This document shows positions 46,877 to 54,634 of a DNA stretch of 64,000 nt, one piece after another; position 1 is the first letter of the stretch, and every line of letters begins with the position of its first letter. The translations under genes and the position numbers were made by a program. Location: assembly GCF_027912455.1 (NCBI RefSeq), contig NZ_CP115446.1, positions 1,635,501 through 1,699,500 on the forward strand. The letters run 5' to 3'. The notes under the pieces are model-generated. The model searched no databases. It was not told the origin of the DNA and saw only the letters and a program-made list of their open reading frames with translations. The DNA is from Aurantiacibacter sp. MUD61. GTDB lineage: Bacteria > Pseudomonadota > Alphaproteobacteria > Sphingomonadales > Sphingomonadaceae.

Positions 46877-47908
46877 TTAAATCAGCAATTCGATGGCTGC
46901 GGCGACCAGCCGCGTTTCGGGATCGACCTGATAGACATAGCCATCATTGTAGCGATACCACCGGTCCGGTCCGTCGCGATATTGGTCGCGATAGCCATAG
47001 GGCACGTTGTAGACATCGTATCCGCGCGGCATCGGGCTGCCGACGGTGAACTCGTCCCCGGTCAGCAAGGCTGCGATGGACGTGATCGCTGCCGTTTCCG
47101 GATCGAGGCGATAGGCGACGTTATCGGCATAGCGATAGCTGTCTCCCAGCCCGTAATAGCGCGAGGTATAGCGCGGCACTTCGCGGTAGCCGTAGTCTGA
47201 CGGCCATACGTTGCCGATTCTCAGTGCGCCGCCCAGAAGCGGGATGTAGCCCGATACGCGGTCGCCATTGTATTGCAACAGGAAGCCATCGTCGTAGAAG
47301 TAGCTGCCGCCGCCGTAGGGCAGGCCCCACCAATTGGGCGAGTAGCGCGAATAGCGGTCATAGCGATTGCTCAGCTGACGCGCCTGGCCCGGAGGCAGGC
47401 AGCCATTGCGTTTGCGTGCAAGTCCCGGAGGGCAGCCGTTGACGAGGCCGGTCTCACGGTACAGCACCCGGTCAATCAGCCCGCCACCGCCGCGCGTATC
47501 GAGGCGGATGTCGAGCCCGTCGTTGCGGTTGCCGTTTCCATTGCCGTTGCCGTTACCATTCCCGCGGATCACAGCCTGTCCGTTGCCGCGGCCGTTGCCG
47601 CGATCGATCATCGGTGGGCCGCCGCGATTGCCATTGCCCGCGCCGTTGCCACGGTCATTGCTGCCGCCACGATTGGCATTGCCATTGCCGGGATTGCCAC
47701 GTTGGGCGACACGGTCATTCCCGCCGCCGCGATTGCCGCGCTGGGCATTGCCACCGCCATTCCCGGGGTTACCACGCTCAACCTGAGCGGGCGGTCCACC
47801 GCCGCCGCGGTTGCCATTCCCGTTTCCATTGCCATTGCCCTGACCCTGAGCAAGCGCCGGAGTGGCGGCGAGGGCGAGAGCTGATACTGCTGCAAGTGCA
47901 AGCTTCAT
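46877..47908 (-). CDS. Gly/Asn-repeat exported protein with RcnB-like C-terminal part
   Basis: 343-aa secreted protein. The ATG at 47908 follows AGGAG and gives a clean signal peptide (LALAAVSALALAATPALAQ). Residues about 22-125 are low-complexity Gly, Asn and Arg repeats. Then come CPPGLARKRNGCLPPGQARQ and a Tyr-rich domain whose DGYVYQVDPETRLVAAAIELL closes the chain. CPPG...NGCLPPGQAKK segments accompany RcnB-type periplasmic domains in related proteins; this similarity is from memory. The frame is open farther upstream without coding character. Confidence 0.75.
   Translation of the reverse strand: MKLALAAVSALALAATPALAQGQGNGNGNGNGNRGGGGPPAQVERGNPGNGGGNAQRGNRGGGNDRVAQRGNPGNGNANRGGSNDRGNGAGNGNRGGPPMIDRGNGRGNGQAVIRGNGNGNGNGNGNRNDGLDIRLDTRGGGGLIDRVLYRETGLVNGCPPGLARKRNGCLPPGQARQLSNRYDRYSRYSPNWWGLPYGGGSYFYDDGFLLQYNGDRVSGYIPLLGGALRIGNVWPSDYGYREVPRYTSRYYGLGDSYRYADNVAYRLDPETAAITSIAALLTGDEFTVGSPMPRGYDVYNVPYGYRDQYRDGPDRWYRYNDGYVYQVDPETRLVAAAIELLI
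47515..47860 (-). repeat. low-complexity Gly-Asn coding repeat
   Basis: Tandem, imperfect GGN-AAY units (Gly-Asn dipeptides interrupted by Arg, Asp and Pro) within the exported protein gene. The two densest blocks are near 47535-47570 and 47625-47860. Such tracts readily expand or contract. Confidence 0.7.
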
Positions 47909-47994
47909 GAGAGTTCTCCTATTGGCCATTGCAACGGTGCAGCCTCCAAGCCGGTTCCCACGATGCGCTCGGCTGAACGCATGTCGCCATCGCC

Positions 47995-48615
47995 TCAACC
48001 ATCGCGATAGAGCTGCGCTTCGGCAGCACGGCGGCGTGCGAGCCCTTTCAGAACGCGCCCTCCGGCATAGCACCAGCGATCGAACTCGCGCGCGGCACCG
48101 GCATAGTCACCCGCCCGGTGTTTGCGGGTGAGCGTCGCCTTGCCGATGGCGCCTGTGTTGTAGTGGAAGCTGACCAGAGCATCGAACTGGGCCTGCGTTG
48201 TCGGCGCATCGCCCAGTGCCTGCGCGACCTCTTTGGCATAGCGTGCCAGGTCCTCCTCCAGCCGCGCATCGCATTGCGCCTGCGTCCACACCGTCCCGCG
48301 CGCAATGCGTCCACCATGGAAGCGATCCGCACCCGTCGCGCCCCAGCCAATCGTCCACGGATCGCCGCCCGTGCCGGGATCTGGATAGGCCTCGATCAAC
48401 CCGTCATCGCGAACTCTCGCGCAGCCTTCGAACCCTTTGATCAGCGCGATGCCTTCGGCGCCTATGGGGAAGGGGGGTGTGACAGGTGTGACAGTGTCCT
48501 GAAAGCAATCTTTTTCGCCGTCCAGCACGCAGTCGATCGCGTCGACTTCGCTCTGCCGAAAAGGGCGCTCGAGCATGCGCCGGATGAAGTCGAAGATCGG
48601 TTTACGGTCAGTCAT
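47995..48615 (-). CDS. phage-type lysozyme (GH24 endolysin)
   Basis: 206-aa muramidase. An N-terminal non-catalytic helix region (about 1-50) begins MTDRKPIFDFIRRMLERPF and has no signal peptide. The catalytic domain shows Glu63 in KGFEG and the DPGTGGDPWTIGWG segment holding the Asp and Thr of the E-D-T triad, then FNALVSFxYN-like FDALVSFHYNTGAIG. The layout is that of endolysins kept on sphingomonad chromosomes. Export without a signal normally needs a holin; the neighbour upstream has one TM segment but is not a recognised holin. Confidence 0.9.
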   Translation of the reverse strand: MTDRKPIFDFIRRMLERPFRQSEVDAIDCVLDGEKDCFQDTVTPVTPPFPIGAEGIALIKGFEGCARVRDDGLIEAYPDPGTGGDPWTIGWGATGADRFHGGRIARGTVWTQAQCDARLEEDLARYAKEVAQALGDAPTTQAQFDALVSFHYNTGAIGKATLTRKHRAGDYAGAAREFDRWCYAGGRVLKGLARRRAAEAQLYRDG

Positions 48616-48681
48616 TCGGGCCTCCGTAGAATACACAAGGCCAATCAACTGATTTACAGGCAAGTTTGTAGGAAAGCGTTA

Positions 48682-49281
48682 TTACAAAGCGGCCTCTTCG
48701 GCGATCTGCAGCTTGAGTTCATCAATGCGCTGCTCCGTGATCTCTATACTTCTCGCAAGGCCAAGGAGAGGAGCTCCCGAACCTCCGCTCCAAAGCGATG
48801 CGGTGAATGAAGTTTCACATTCCCGATAACGCACCCAAGCTTTTTGAGACTTTTCAAAGAAATCAAAGCGCTCTGGATTCATACTATGAGTGAATTCCGA
48901 GATGACTAGCGCAAGCTCTGCATTCAATTTTTCAAATCGCATTCCCGCTTCAAGCTTCATCCCCACGGTTGTATTGTAGAAGTCAGTGGTTTTTTCGGCT
49001 TCATCCAACAATCCACTGATGGGTTCTCTATTAGCAATCGCATCTGCGATAGCCGGGGTGACCGAAAGCTTTCCAGACCGAATTCCTTCGCGGATCCTCA
49101 CGGCTTCTTCCATTGAAAGCCCTTCCTCACGAAGCACTTTGTGTAGACCAACTACCGTCATTAGACCCTGAACGTCTTCGGTATCCTTCGCTTTGGTCGT
49201 CCAACGTTTAATGAGCCATCCAACGCCAGCTAGCGCTGCGCCAAAAAGCACGAGAAAAAATTCATGAAATAGATGGGTCAT
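48682..49281 (-). CDS. membrane-anchored LprI/DUF1311-like protein
   Basis: 199-aa protein. One N-terminal membrane segment (about 8-24) followed by KRWTTKAK, which by the positive-inside rule puts the C-terminal domain in the cytoplasm. Residues about 115-195 resemble the LprI/DUF1311 domain: FEKLNAELALVI, SQKAWVRYRECE and ITEQRIDELK. Mycobacterial LprI inhibits lysozyme. The first family Cys is present (Cys155), the second is absent. Base composition is lower in GC than the flanks. It stands 66 bp before the lysozyme gene on the same strand. The family call is from memory of the motif. Confidence 0.6.
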   Translation of the reverse strand: MTHLFHEFFLVLFGAALAGVGWLIKRWTTKAKDTEDVQGLMTVVGLHKVLREEGLSMEEAVRIREGIRSGKLSVTPAIADAIANREPISGLLDEAEKTTDFYNTTVGMKLEAGMRFEKLNAELALVISEFTHSMNPERFDFFEKSQKAWVRYRECETSFTASLWSGGSGAPLLGLARSIEITEQRIDELKLQIAEEAAL

Positions 49282-49393
49282 GGTCCCTCACAATAATTCA
49301 GTCGCTGGTTCGATAAGCCAGTTGCCAAAGACTAAGAAGCTGCCTCACCATACTTGCGCCAATTGAATCGCGATATGTCAACAGCCGCTTCTG

Positions 49394-49444
49394 TAAAGAG
49401 TTCTTGACTGTAAAGACCTCTTGTCAGTAAAGAGCTCTTTACAG
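49394..49444. promoter_or_regulatory. three tandem 17-bp operator-like repeats
   Basis: Three end-to-end copies: TAAAGAGTTCTTGACTG (49394-49410), TAAAGACCTCTTGTCAG (49411-49427) and TAAAGAGCTCTTTACAG (49428-49444). With the preceding G, the third contains a perfect 16-bp palindrome GTAAAGAGCTCTTTAC (49427-49442); the first two are degenerate palindromes. Each ends in a -35-like hexamer (TTGACT, TTGTCA, TTTACA). The array stops 17 bp before the start of the XRE regulator gene, so autoregulation is likely. Confidence 0.75.
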
Positions 49445-49461
49445 GCAGAGAAGGTGATTCG

Positions 49462-49671
49462 GTGAACAACCGCGTGAAGCATTTCCGGGAAGGGCAGGGC
49501 TGGAGCCAGGGCGAACTGGCGAAGCGGCTCGGCGTTTCCCGGCAGACCATCAATGCGGTCGAAACCGACAAATATGACCCCTCGCTGCCGCTGGCGCTGC
49601 GCATGGCAAAGCTGTTCGCCGTGAGCGTGCCGGAGATCTTTATCGATGACTGGGAACCGGAAAATGACTGA
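49462..49671 (+). CDS. small XRE/Cro-type HTH regulator
   Basis: 69-aa single-domain DNA-binding protein. The HTH is WSQGELAKRLGVSRQTINAVETDKYDPSLPLALRMAKLF, here split as WSQGELAKRLGV and SRQTINAVE; it matches the YozG-like group. GTG start at 49462 preceded by GAGAAGG. It overlaps the following membrane protein gene by 8 bp and lies right after the operator-like array, so it probably represses itself and its partner. Confidence 0.92.
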   Translation: MNNRVKHFREGQGWSQGELAKRLGVSRQTINAVETDKYDPSLPLALRMAKLFAVSVPEIFIDDWEPEND

Positions 49672-50323
49672 AGTTGATCACGACGCAGCGGAAAAGAAGC
49701 GCAAGCTCAAGAAGACTGCATTCGCGTTGAGCATGGGAGCCCTAACAGGATTTCTTGGAGCGATGGCGGTGTTGCGGATCATGGACTCCGAGGACTTTGC
49801 CGGCGCCAGCCAATCGGTCGAGATTGCCTCGCTGGTCGGGATGCTGTTTTTGGTGATCGGGCTCATGGTCGGGCTGGGTACGCTCAATCCCAAGGCCGGC
49901 GCAAAGGTCCTCAATGTAGAAGATGAAGAAGAGCTGCGCGAACAGCGCCAGCAATTGCTCTATTCATCAGTCGCCATGGCTCTGGCCGGTATCGCGCTGA
50001 TCGTGGTCGCCCATGCCGGAAGCACGGGCACGATCGATCCCGCTATCGCGCTTGGTACCTATGTCGTGTGCAGCGTGATTTCCGTTTTCGTCTCGTTCAA
50101 GTCGCGGCAGCATTCCGATGAGTTGATGCGTGCCGTCAGCACCGAAACCGCGTCGCTTTCGTTTTATCTGGTCGTGTTGATCGGCGGTACCTGGGCGCTG
50201 CTCGCGCACCTGCAATATGTCGCCGGCCCAGCGCCGCTTGACTGGCTGACGATGTTCTGGAGCCTGATGCTGCTCGCCGCCTTCATGGTGATTGGGAAAC
50301 GCGGCATGATGACGATGCGTTGA
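49664..50323 (+). CDS. six-TM membrane protein paired with XRE regulator
   Basis: 219-aa inner-membrane protein from the ATG at 49664. Six hydrophobic segments are visible: about 23-43, 52-73, 96-114, 125-143, 166-184 and 192-210. A charged cytoplasmic loop with EDEEELREQRQQLL separates TM2 and TM3, and KSRQHSDELMRAVSTETAS lies between TM4 and TM5. Membrane proteins of this kind often follow a small XRE gene; their job is not settled. It overlaps the regulator gene, so the two are coupled. Confidence 0.82.
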   Translation: MTEVDHDAAEKKRKLKKTAFALSMGALTGFLGAMAVLRIMDSEDFAGASQSVEIASLVGMLFLVIGLMVGLGTLNPKAGAKVLNVEDEEELREQRQQLLYSSVAMALAGIALIVVAHAGSTGTIDPAIALGTYVVCSVISVFVSFKSRQHSDELMRAVSTETASLSFYLVVLIGGTWALLAHLQYVAGPAPLDWLTMFWSLMLLAAFMVIGKRGMMTMR

Positions 50324-50354
50324 CAGGCTAACGCGCTCGCAACAGGCTCTGTTC

Positions 50355-51113
50355 ATGGGATTCTTCTATACAAGACCACCGATTTCGCAGGACGAATATG
50401 ATTGGCTGATTGCCTGTTTCGCTTGGCTGAGACGCGTTCTGGACGATGCCGAGATAAGACCGGAGTTCGTAACTCCGAGCCATCCCCGATTGCGCGAGGC
50501 GAAGACCGCCAGCGAACTTTTCGCAGGTGTACAATCCCTTATGGGTATGAAGCAGTGGGATTGTCGTCTGGAGCAGGTCGAGGTCGATGACAGCTATGAC
50601 CCAGCTCACCATCTCGTACCGGAGGGCGGGAGTGCGTGCGGCACATTCTCGATCGAGAATGGTCGGGCGGTTATTCGATATAGCTCTGCCATGCTACGCA
50701 ATCCTGATGCCCTGGCGGCGACTTTCTCGCATGAGCTATGTCATTATCTCTTGGTAAATGCTGGAGATCCGCCGGGTGGTCCCGACCTGATGGAGCATTC
50801 GACCGATTGTGCTGCGGCATACTGCGGATTCGGAATTATGCTCGCAAATTCGGCACGTCAATTTGAGCAATGGAGCGACGGGACGATGTCCGGCTGGCGC
50901 GCGTCAACTGCGGGCTATCTGTCCGAGCAAGCCCTTGTCACTGCGGCGGCTATTTTCGCGCGTATCCATGGACAGGATCCTACCGAGGCTAGGCTGGCTC
51001 TAAAGCCTTACCTGCAGAAGGACTTTGCGAAAGCTTATAAAGCTACCGGTCAGATTGACGATTGGGCGAAGCATCTTGCCGCGGTGGATTTGTTGGAGTG
51101 GACCTACAGTTAG
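50355..51113 (+). CDS. putative zinc metallopeptidase (HExxH)
   Basis: 252-aa soluble protein without a signal peptide. It has an HExxH motif, FSHELCHYLL with His126, Glu127 and His130, and 17 residues later EHSTD (Glu147, Asp151) followed by AAAYCGFGI, a plausible third zinc ligand. No known named family fits with certainty. It starts 31 bp after the six-TM gene, so it is probably the third gene of the XRE cassette. GC content appears lower than in the flanking glnA region. It might instead be a non-enzymatic metal-site protein. Confidence 0.65.
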   Translation: MGFFYTRPPISQDEYDWLIACFAWLRRVLDDAEIRPEFVTPSHPRLREAKTASELFAGVQSLMGMKQWDCRLEQVEVDDSYDPAHHLVPEGGSACGTFSIENGRAVIRYSSAMLRNPDALAATFSHELCHYLLVNAGDPPGGPDLMEHSTDCAAAYCGFGIMLANSARQFEQWSDGTMSGWRASTAGYLSEQALVTAAAIFARIHGQDPTEARLALKPYLQKDFAKAYKATGQIDDWAKHLAAVDLLEWTYS

Positions 51114-51123
51114 CGGGTAAAGG

Positions 51124-51160
51124 AAAAGGGCCGCCCGGTTTCCCGGACGGCCCTTTTGTT
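51124..51160. terminator. bidirectional rho-independent terminator
   Basis: AAAAGGGCCGCCCGG (51124-51138) pairs with CCGGACGGCCCTTTT (51143-51157) with one C-A mismatch. It lies between the convergent HExxH gene and glnA. Confidence 0.9.
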
Positions 51161-51205
51161 TGCCCTACCGCTTCGCTGCTTGAGGGCAGCGGACGGTGGT
51201 CGTCT

Positions 51206-52615
51206 TTAGGACGAGTAATACATGTCGAATTCGACCGGGCTCGGCGTGGTTTCGAAGCGCAGTACGTCTTCCCACTTCAGATCCATGTAGGCATCGATCT
51301 GGTCCTTGGTGAACACGTCTCCCTTCAGCAGGAATTCGTGGTCGTCGCGCAAGGCGAGCAGGGCTTCGCGCAAGCTGCCACAGACGGTCGGAACATCGGC
51401 GAGCTCTGCCGGGGGCAGGTCGTAGAGGTTCTTGTCCATGGCATCGCCCGGGTGGATCTTGTTTTCGATCCCGTCGAGGCCGGCCATCAGCAGCGCCGAA
51501 AAGGCGAGGTAGGGGTTGGCCAGCGGATCGGGGAAGCGGAATTCAACACGCTTTGCTTTCTCGCCCGAGCCATAGGGAATACGGCAGGAAGCCGAGCGGT
51601 TGCGCGCCGAATAGGCGAGCAGCACCGGTGCTTCAAAGCCCGGGACCAGACGCTTGTAGCTGTTGGTGGTCGGGTTGGTGAAAGCGTTCAGCGCCTTGGC
51701 GTGCTTGATCACACCGCCGATGTAGTGGAGGCAGGTTTCCGACAGGCCGGCATATTCATTGCCTGCGAAGGTCGGATTGCCATCCTTCCAGATCGACATG
51801 TGGGTGTGCATGCCCGAGCCGTTATCGTCCTTGATCGGCTTGGGCATGAAAGTCGCGGTCTTGCCGTAGGCGTGGGCGACCTGATGCACGACGTACTTGT
51901 AAATCTGCACGCGGTCGGCGGTCTGCGTCAGCGTGCCGAAGGTGATGCCAAGCTCGTGCTGGGCAGCGGCCACTTCGTGATGGTGCTTGTCCATCGGCAG
52001 GCCCATTTCCATCATGGTCGAAACCATTTCGGCGCGGATATCCATTGCGCTGTCGACCGGTGCGACGGGGAAATAGCCGCCCTTGGCACGCGGGCGGTGG
52101 CCCATGTTGCCGCCTTCGATTTCGGTGGCGCCGTTGGTCGGAAGCTCGATATCGTCGATCTGGTAGCCCGAACCGGCATAGCCGTCTTCGAAGCGGACAT
52201 CGTCGAACATGAAAAACTCAGGTTCGGGGCCGACATAGATCGTGTCACCGATGCCGGTGGACTTGAGATAGGATTCGGCGCGCTTGGCGGTCGAACGCGG
52301 GTCACGCGAGTAGAGCTCGCCATTGCTCGGCTCGACGATGTCGCAGAAGAGCACCATCATCGGCGTGGCGCTGAACGGATCGACATAGACGCTGTCGAGA
52401 TCCGGCTTCAGGATCATGTCGCTTTCGTTGATCGTCTTCCAGCCTTCGATAGAGGACCCATCGAACATCATGCCTTCTTCGAGCATGTCTTCATCGACGA
52501 CGCTGGCGCACATCGACAGGTGCTGCCACTTGCCCTTGGGATCGGTGAAGCGGACATCCACCCACTCGATTTCCTCGTCAGTGATCTGCTTCACGATATC
52601 AGCTGCAGTTGCCAT
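51206..52615 (-). CDS. glnA: glutamine synthetase type I
   Basis: Dodecameric ammonia-assimilating enzyme, 469 aa. Seen: beta-grasp N-terminus with [26 protein letters not shown], the [10 protein letters not shown] metal-binding stretch, HVHMS-like [27 protein letters not shown], and the adenylylation site KNLYDLPP with its Tyr. It follows glnB by 56 bp, forming a glnBA operon under nitrogen control. Confidence 0.98.
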   Translation of the reverse strand: MATAADIVKQITDEEIEWVDVRFTDPKGKWQHLSMCASVVDEDMLEEGMMFDGSSIEGWKTINESDMILKPDLDSVYVDPFSATPMMVLFCDIVEPSNGELYSRDPRSTAKRAESYLKSTGIGDTIYVGPEPEFFMFDDVRFEDGYAGSGYQIDDIELPTNGATEIEGGNMGHRPRAKGGYFPVAPVDSAMDIRAEMVSTMMEMGLPMDKHHHEVAAAQHELGITFGTLTQTADRVQIYKYVVHQVAHAYGKTATFMPKPIKDDNGSGMHTHMSIWKDGNPTFAGNEYAGLSETCLHYIGGVIKHAKALNAFTNPTTNSYKRLVPGFEAPVLLAYSARNRSASCRIPYGSGEKAKRVEFRFPDPLANPYLAFSALLMAGLDGIENKIHPGDAMDKNLYDLPPAELADVPTVCGSLREALLALRDDHEFLLKGDVFTKDQIDAYMDLKWEDVLRFETTPSPVEFDMYYSS

Positions 52616-52671
52616 TATTCCATGTCCTCCAAGACGTAGTTTGTTTGTGTTTTTGCGGGAATGCGTAAGCG

Positions 52672-53019
<348 letters not shown>

Positions 53020-53222
53020 CTATGCTCTGGCCCGTCATTGTCCGTTGTTAAGCGGATAAGTACCGGGCGTGGTTCCCGCCTGGCATTACCCGCTCGAAAG
53101 AGTTCAAGAATCGTGCCAGACTCGTCGCGCGCGAGCGTAACCAATCGCCTCCCCGGGCGAAAGGGTGCTTAAGTCTCGTGTCGCCTTCGGGGGAACGCGT
53201 AACTGGTGAATTTTGAGGCATG

Positions 53223-53243
53223 ACTGCCCAAATGCTGGGCAGT
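53223..53243. repeat. short palindrome shared with 15375-15395
   Basis: ACTGCCCA (53223-53230) and TGGGCAGT (53236-53243) around a five-base spacer, 23 bp beyond the argC stop. The arms nearly match those of the palindrome beyond the tadC stop. No T run follows. Confidence 0.5.
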
Positions 53244-53265
53244 GTTTGCGCAAGAGTTGAGCGGC

Positions 53266-54192
53266 TTAGATACGCAGTCCGGCGAGCTCGTCACAGCCCG
53301 ACATCAGATTGAGCGATTGCACTGCAGCACCCGCCGCGCCTTTGCCCAGATTATCGAGCCGCGCAATCAGCCGAACGGCTTCGCCTTCCTTGTCGGAAAA
53401 GACCCACAGATCGACGCGGTCAGACGGTTCCTGCTCACGGCGCAGGATCAGCTCATCGGGATTGTCCTCATGCACTTTGATCAACGGCGCATCGGCATAA
53501 TAGCGCGTCAATTCATCGCGCAGTTTCTGCGGCGTGGCAGCAGAGCGCATGGCGGCGACATGCACGGGTACTTCCACCAGCATTCCGCGGAAAGCGGGGA
53601 TCACGGCGGGTGAGAACACCGGCTCGTGCTCCAGCCCGGCCTTGCTCTTCATTTCAGCCAGATGTTTGTGACCGAGCGCGAGGCCATATGCGCGGTAGGC
53701 AATGTCGCCCTCTTCCTCGAAACGGGCGATCAGGCTTTTGCCTCCGCCCGAAAAGCCGGAAATGCCATTGACCGTATAGGGCCAATCGCGCGGCAGCAGC
53801 TTGGAACGGATCAGCGGCGCGATCAGCGCGAGGAAGCCCGTGGGATAGCAACCGGGGTTGGCCACCCGCTTGGCATTTACGACGGCATTTTTGCCAACGA
53901 GCTCAGGAAAACCGTAAATCCAGCCCGGCGCGCCGCGATGCGCTGAAGAGGCGTCGATTACCCGCGTGCCGCTATCCTCATCGAGCATGGCGACAGCTTC
54001 GACCGAAGCTTCGTCCGGCAGGCAGAGAATGGCGAAATCGGCATAGTTCAGCGCCGTGCGGCGGCAGGCCGAATCTTTGCGCTCGGCTTCGCTCAGCCGG
54101 ACCAGATCGAATTCCTCGCGGTCTTCCAGCCGGTCCGCGATTTCGAGACCGGTGGTGCCAGCCGCGCCATCGATGAAGACCGTCTGCGCCAT
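53266..54192 (-). CDS. argC: N-acetyl-gamma-glutamyl-phosphate reductase (type 2)
   Basis: Third step of arginine biosynthesis, NADPH-dependent, 308 aa. The start MAQTVFIDGAAGTTG gives the N-terminal dinucleotide motif; VANPGCYPTGFLA holds the catalytic Cys. The length fits the shorter class common in alphaproteobacteria. Its ATG overlaps the stop of the SH3 gene (TAATG), indicating coupling. Confidence 0.96.
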   Translation of the reverse strand: MAQTVFIDGAAGTTGLEIADRLEDREEFDLVRLSEAERKDSACRRTALNYADFAILCLPDEASVEAVAMLDEDSGTRVIDASSAHRGAPGWIYGFPELVGKNAVVNAKRVANPGCYPTGFLALIAPLIRSKLLPRDWPYTVNGISGFSGGGKSLIARFEEEGDIAYRAYGLALGHKHLAEMKSKAGLEHEPVFSPAVIPAFRGMLVEVPVHVAAMRSAATPQKLRDELTRYYADAPLIKVHEDNPDELILRREQEPSDRVDLWVFSDKEGEAVRLIARLDNLGKGAAGAAVQSLNLMSGCDELAGLRI

Positions 54193-54584
54193 TATTCCAC
54201 CGTTTCCAGCAGGTCTGAGCGGATGTAGCCCACCGGACCTTCTACCGAGAGGCAACCCCAGGCCCATTGGCCAGCCACATCGAGCACTTCAAAACTGTCG
54301 CCTTCCATCAGCACGCAAATCTCTTCGGCATCATCATCGGCAGCCGCGCGCAACGAAGCGCCGCCGGGCATGACAGCACGCGGCTGGGGCACGGCATAAT
54401 GTGGCACGAAATGTTTTCCGGCGAGCGCGATATGCGCGAGGTCTCCGCGCAGCGGAACACTGCGCGGATCAGGACGCGCAACTGCTCCTGAAAGCGTGAA
54501 GGGTCCCTGTGCGTGACTCGCTTCGGTGCTGGCGCCGGTGGATGCTTCGTTCTGGCTCAATGCCGTTCCTGCTTCGCGTTGCAA
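54192..54584 (-). CDS. stand-alone SH3 domain, truncated relative to C40 (NlpC/P60) peptidases
   Basis: 130-aa protein from a TTG start at 54584. Residues about 38-130 (ARPDPRSVPLRGDLAHIALA, then VPHYAVPQPRAVMPGGASLR and DSFEVLDVAGQWAWGCL) resemble the N-terminal SH3 half of sphingomonad NlpC/P60 peptidases, which normally run to about 270-290 aa with a catalytic Cys-His-His domain. Here no catalytic domain follows; argC begins at once. No signal peptide. Either a degraded gene or a free SH3 module. The comparison is from memory. Confidence 0.6.
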   Translation of the reverse strand: MQREAGTALSQNEASTGASTEASHAQGPFTLSGAVARPDPRSVPLRGDLAHIALAGKHFVPHYAVPQPRAVMPGGASLRAAADDDAEEICVLMEGDSFEVLDVAGQWAWGCLSVEGPVGYIRSDLLETVE

Positions 54585-54634
54585 CTGGAAAGAGCGCGCT
54601 TAGACGCGCACGCCCTTTGGCACAAGAGACGGGC

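Noticed and set aside
47995..48615. prophage remnant around the lysozyme
   Set aside because: No terminase, capsid, tail, integrase or attachment repeats are near; such lysozymes occur as single chromosomal genes in sphingomonads.
49462..49671. XRE gene as antitoxin of a toxin-antitoxin pair
   Set aside because: The partner is a 219-aa six-TM protein, not a small toxin, and the regulator has no antitoxin tail.
51062..52639. 525-codon open frame on the plus strand
   Set aside because: It is the antisense of glnA; the product is rich in His, Val and Gly without any domain, a typical shadow of a GC-rich gene.
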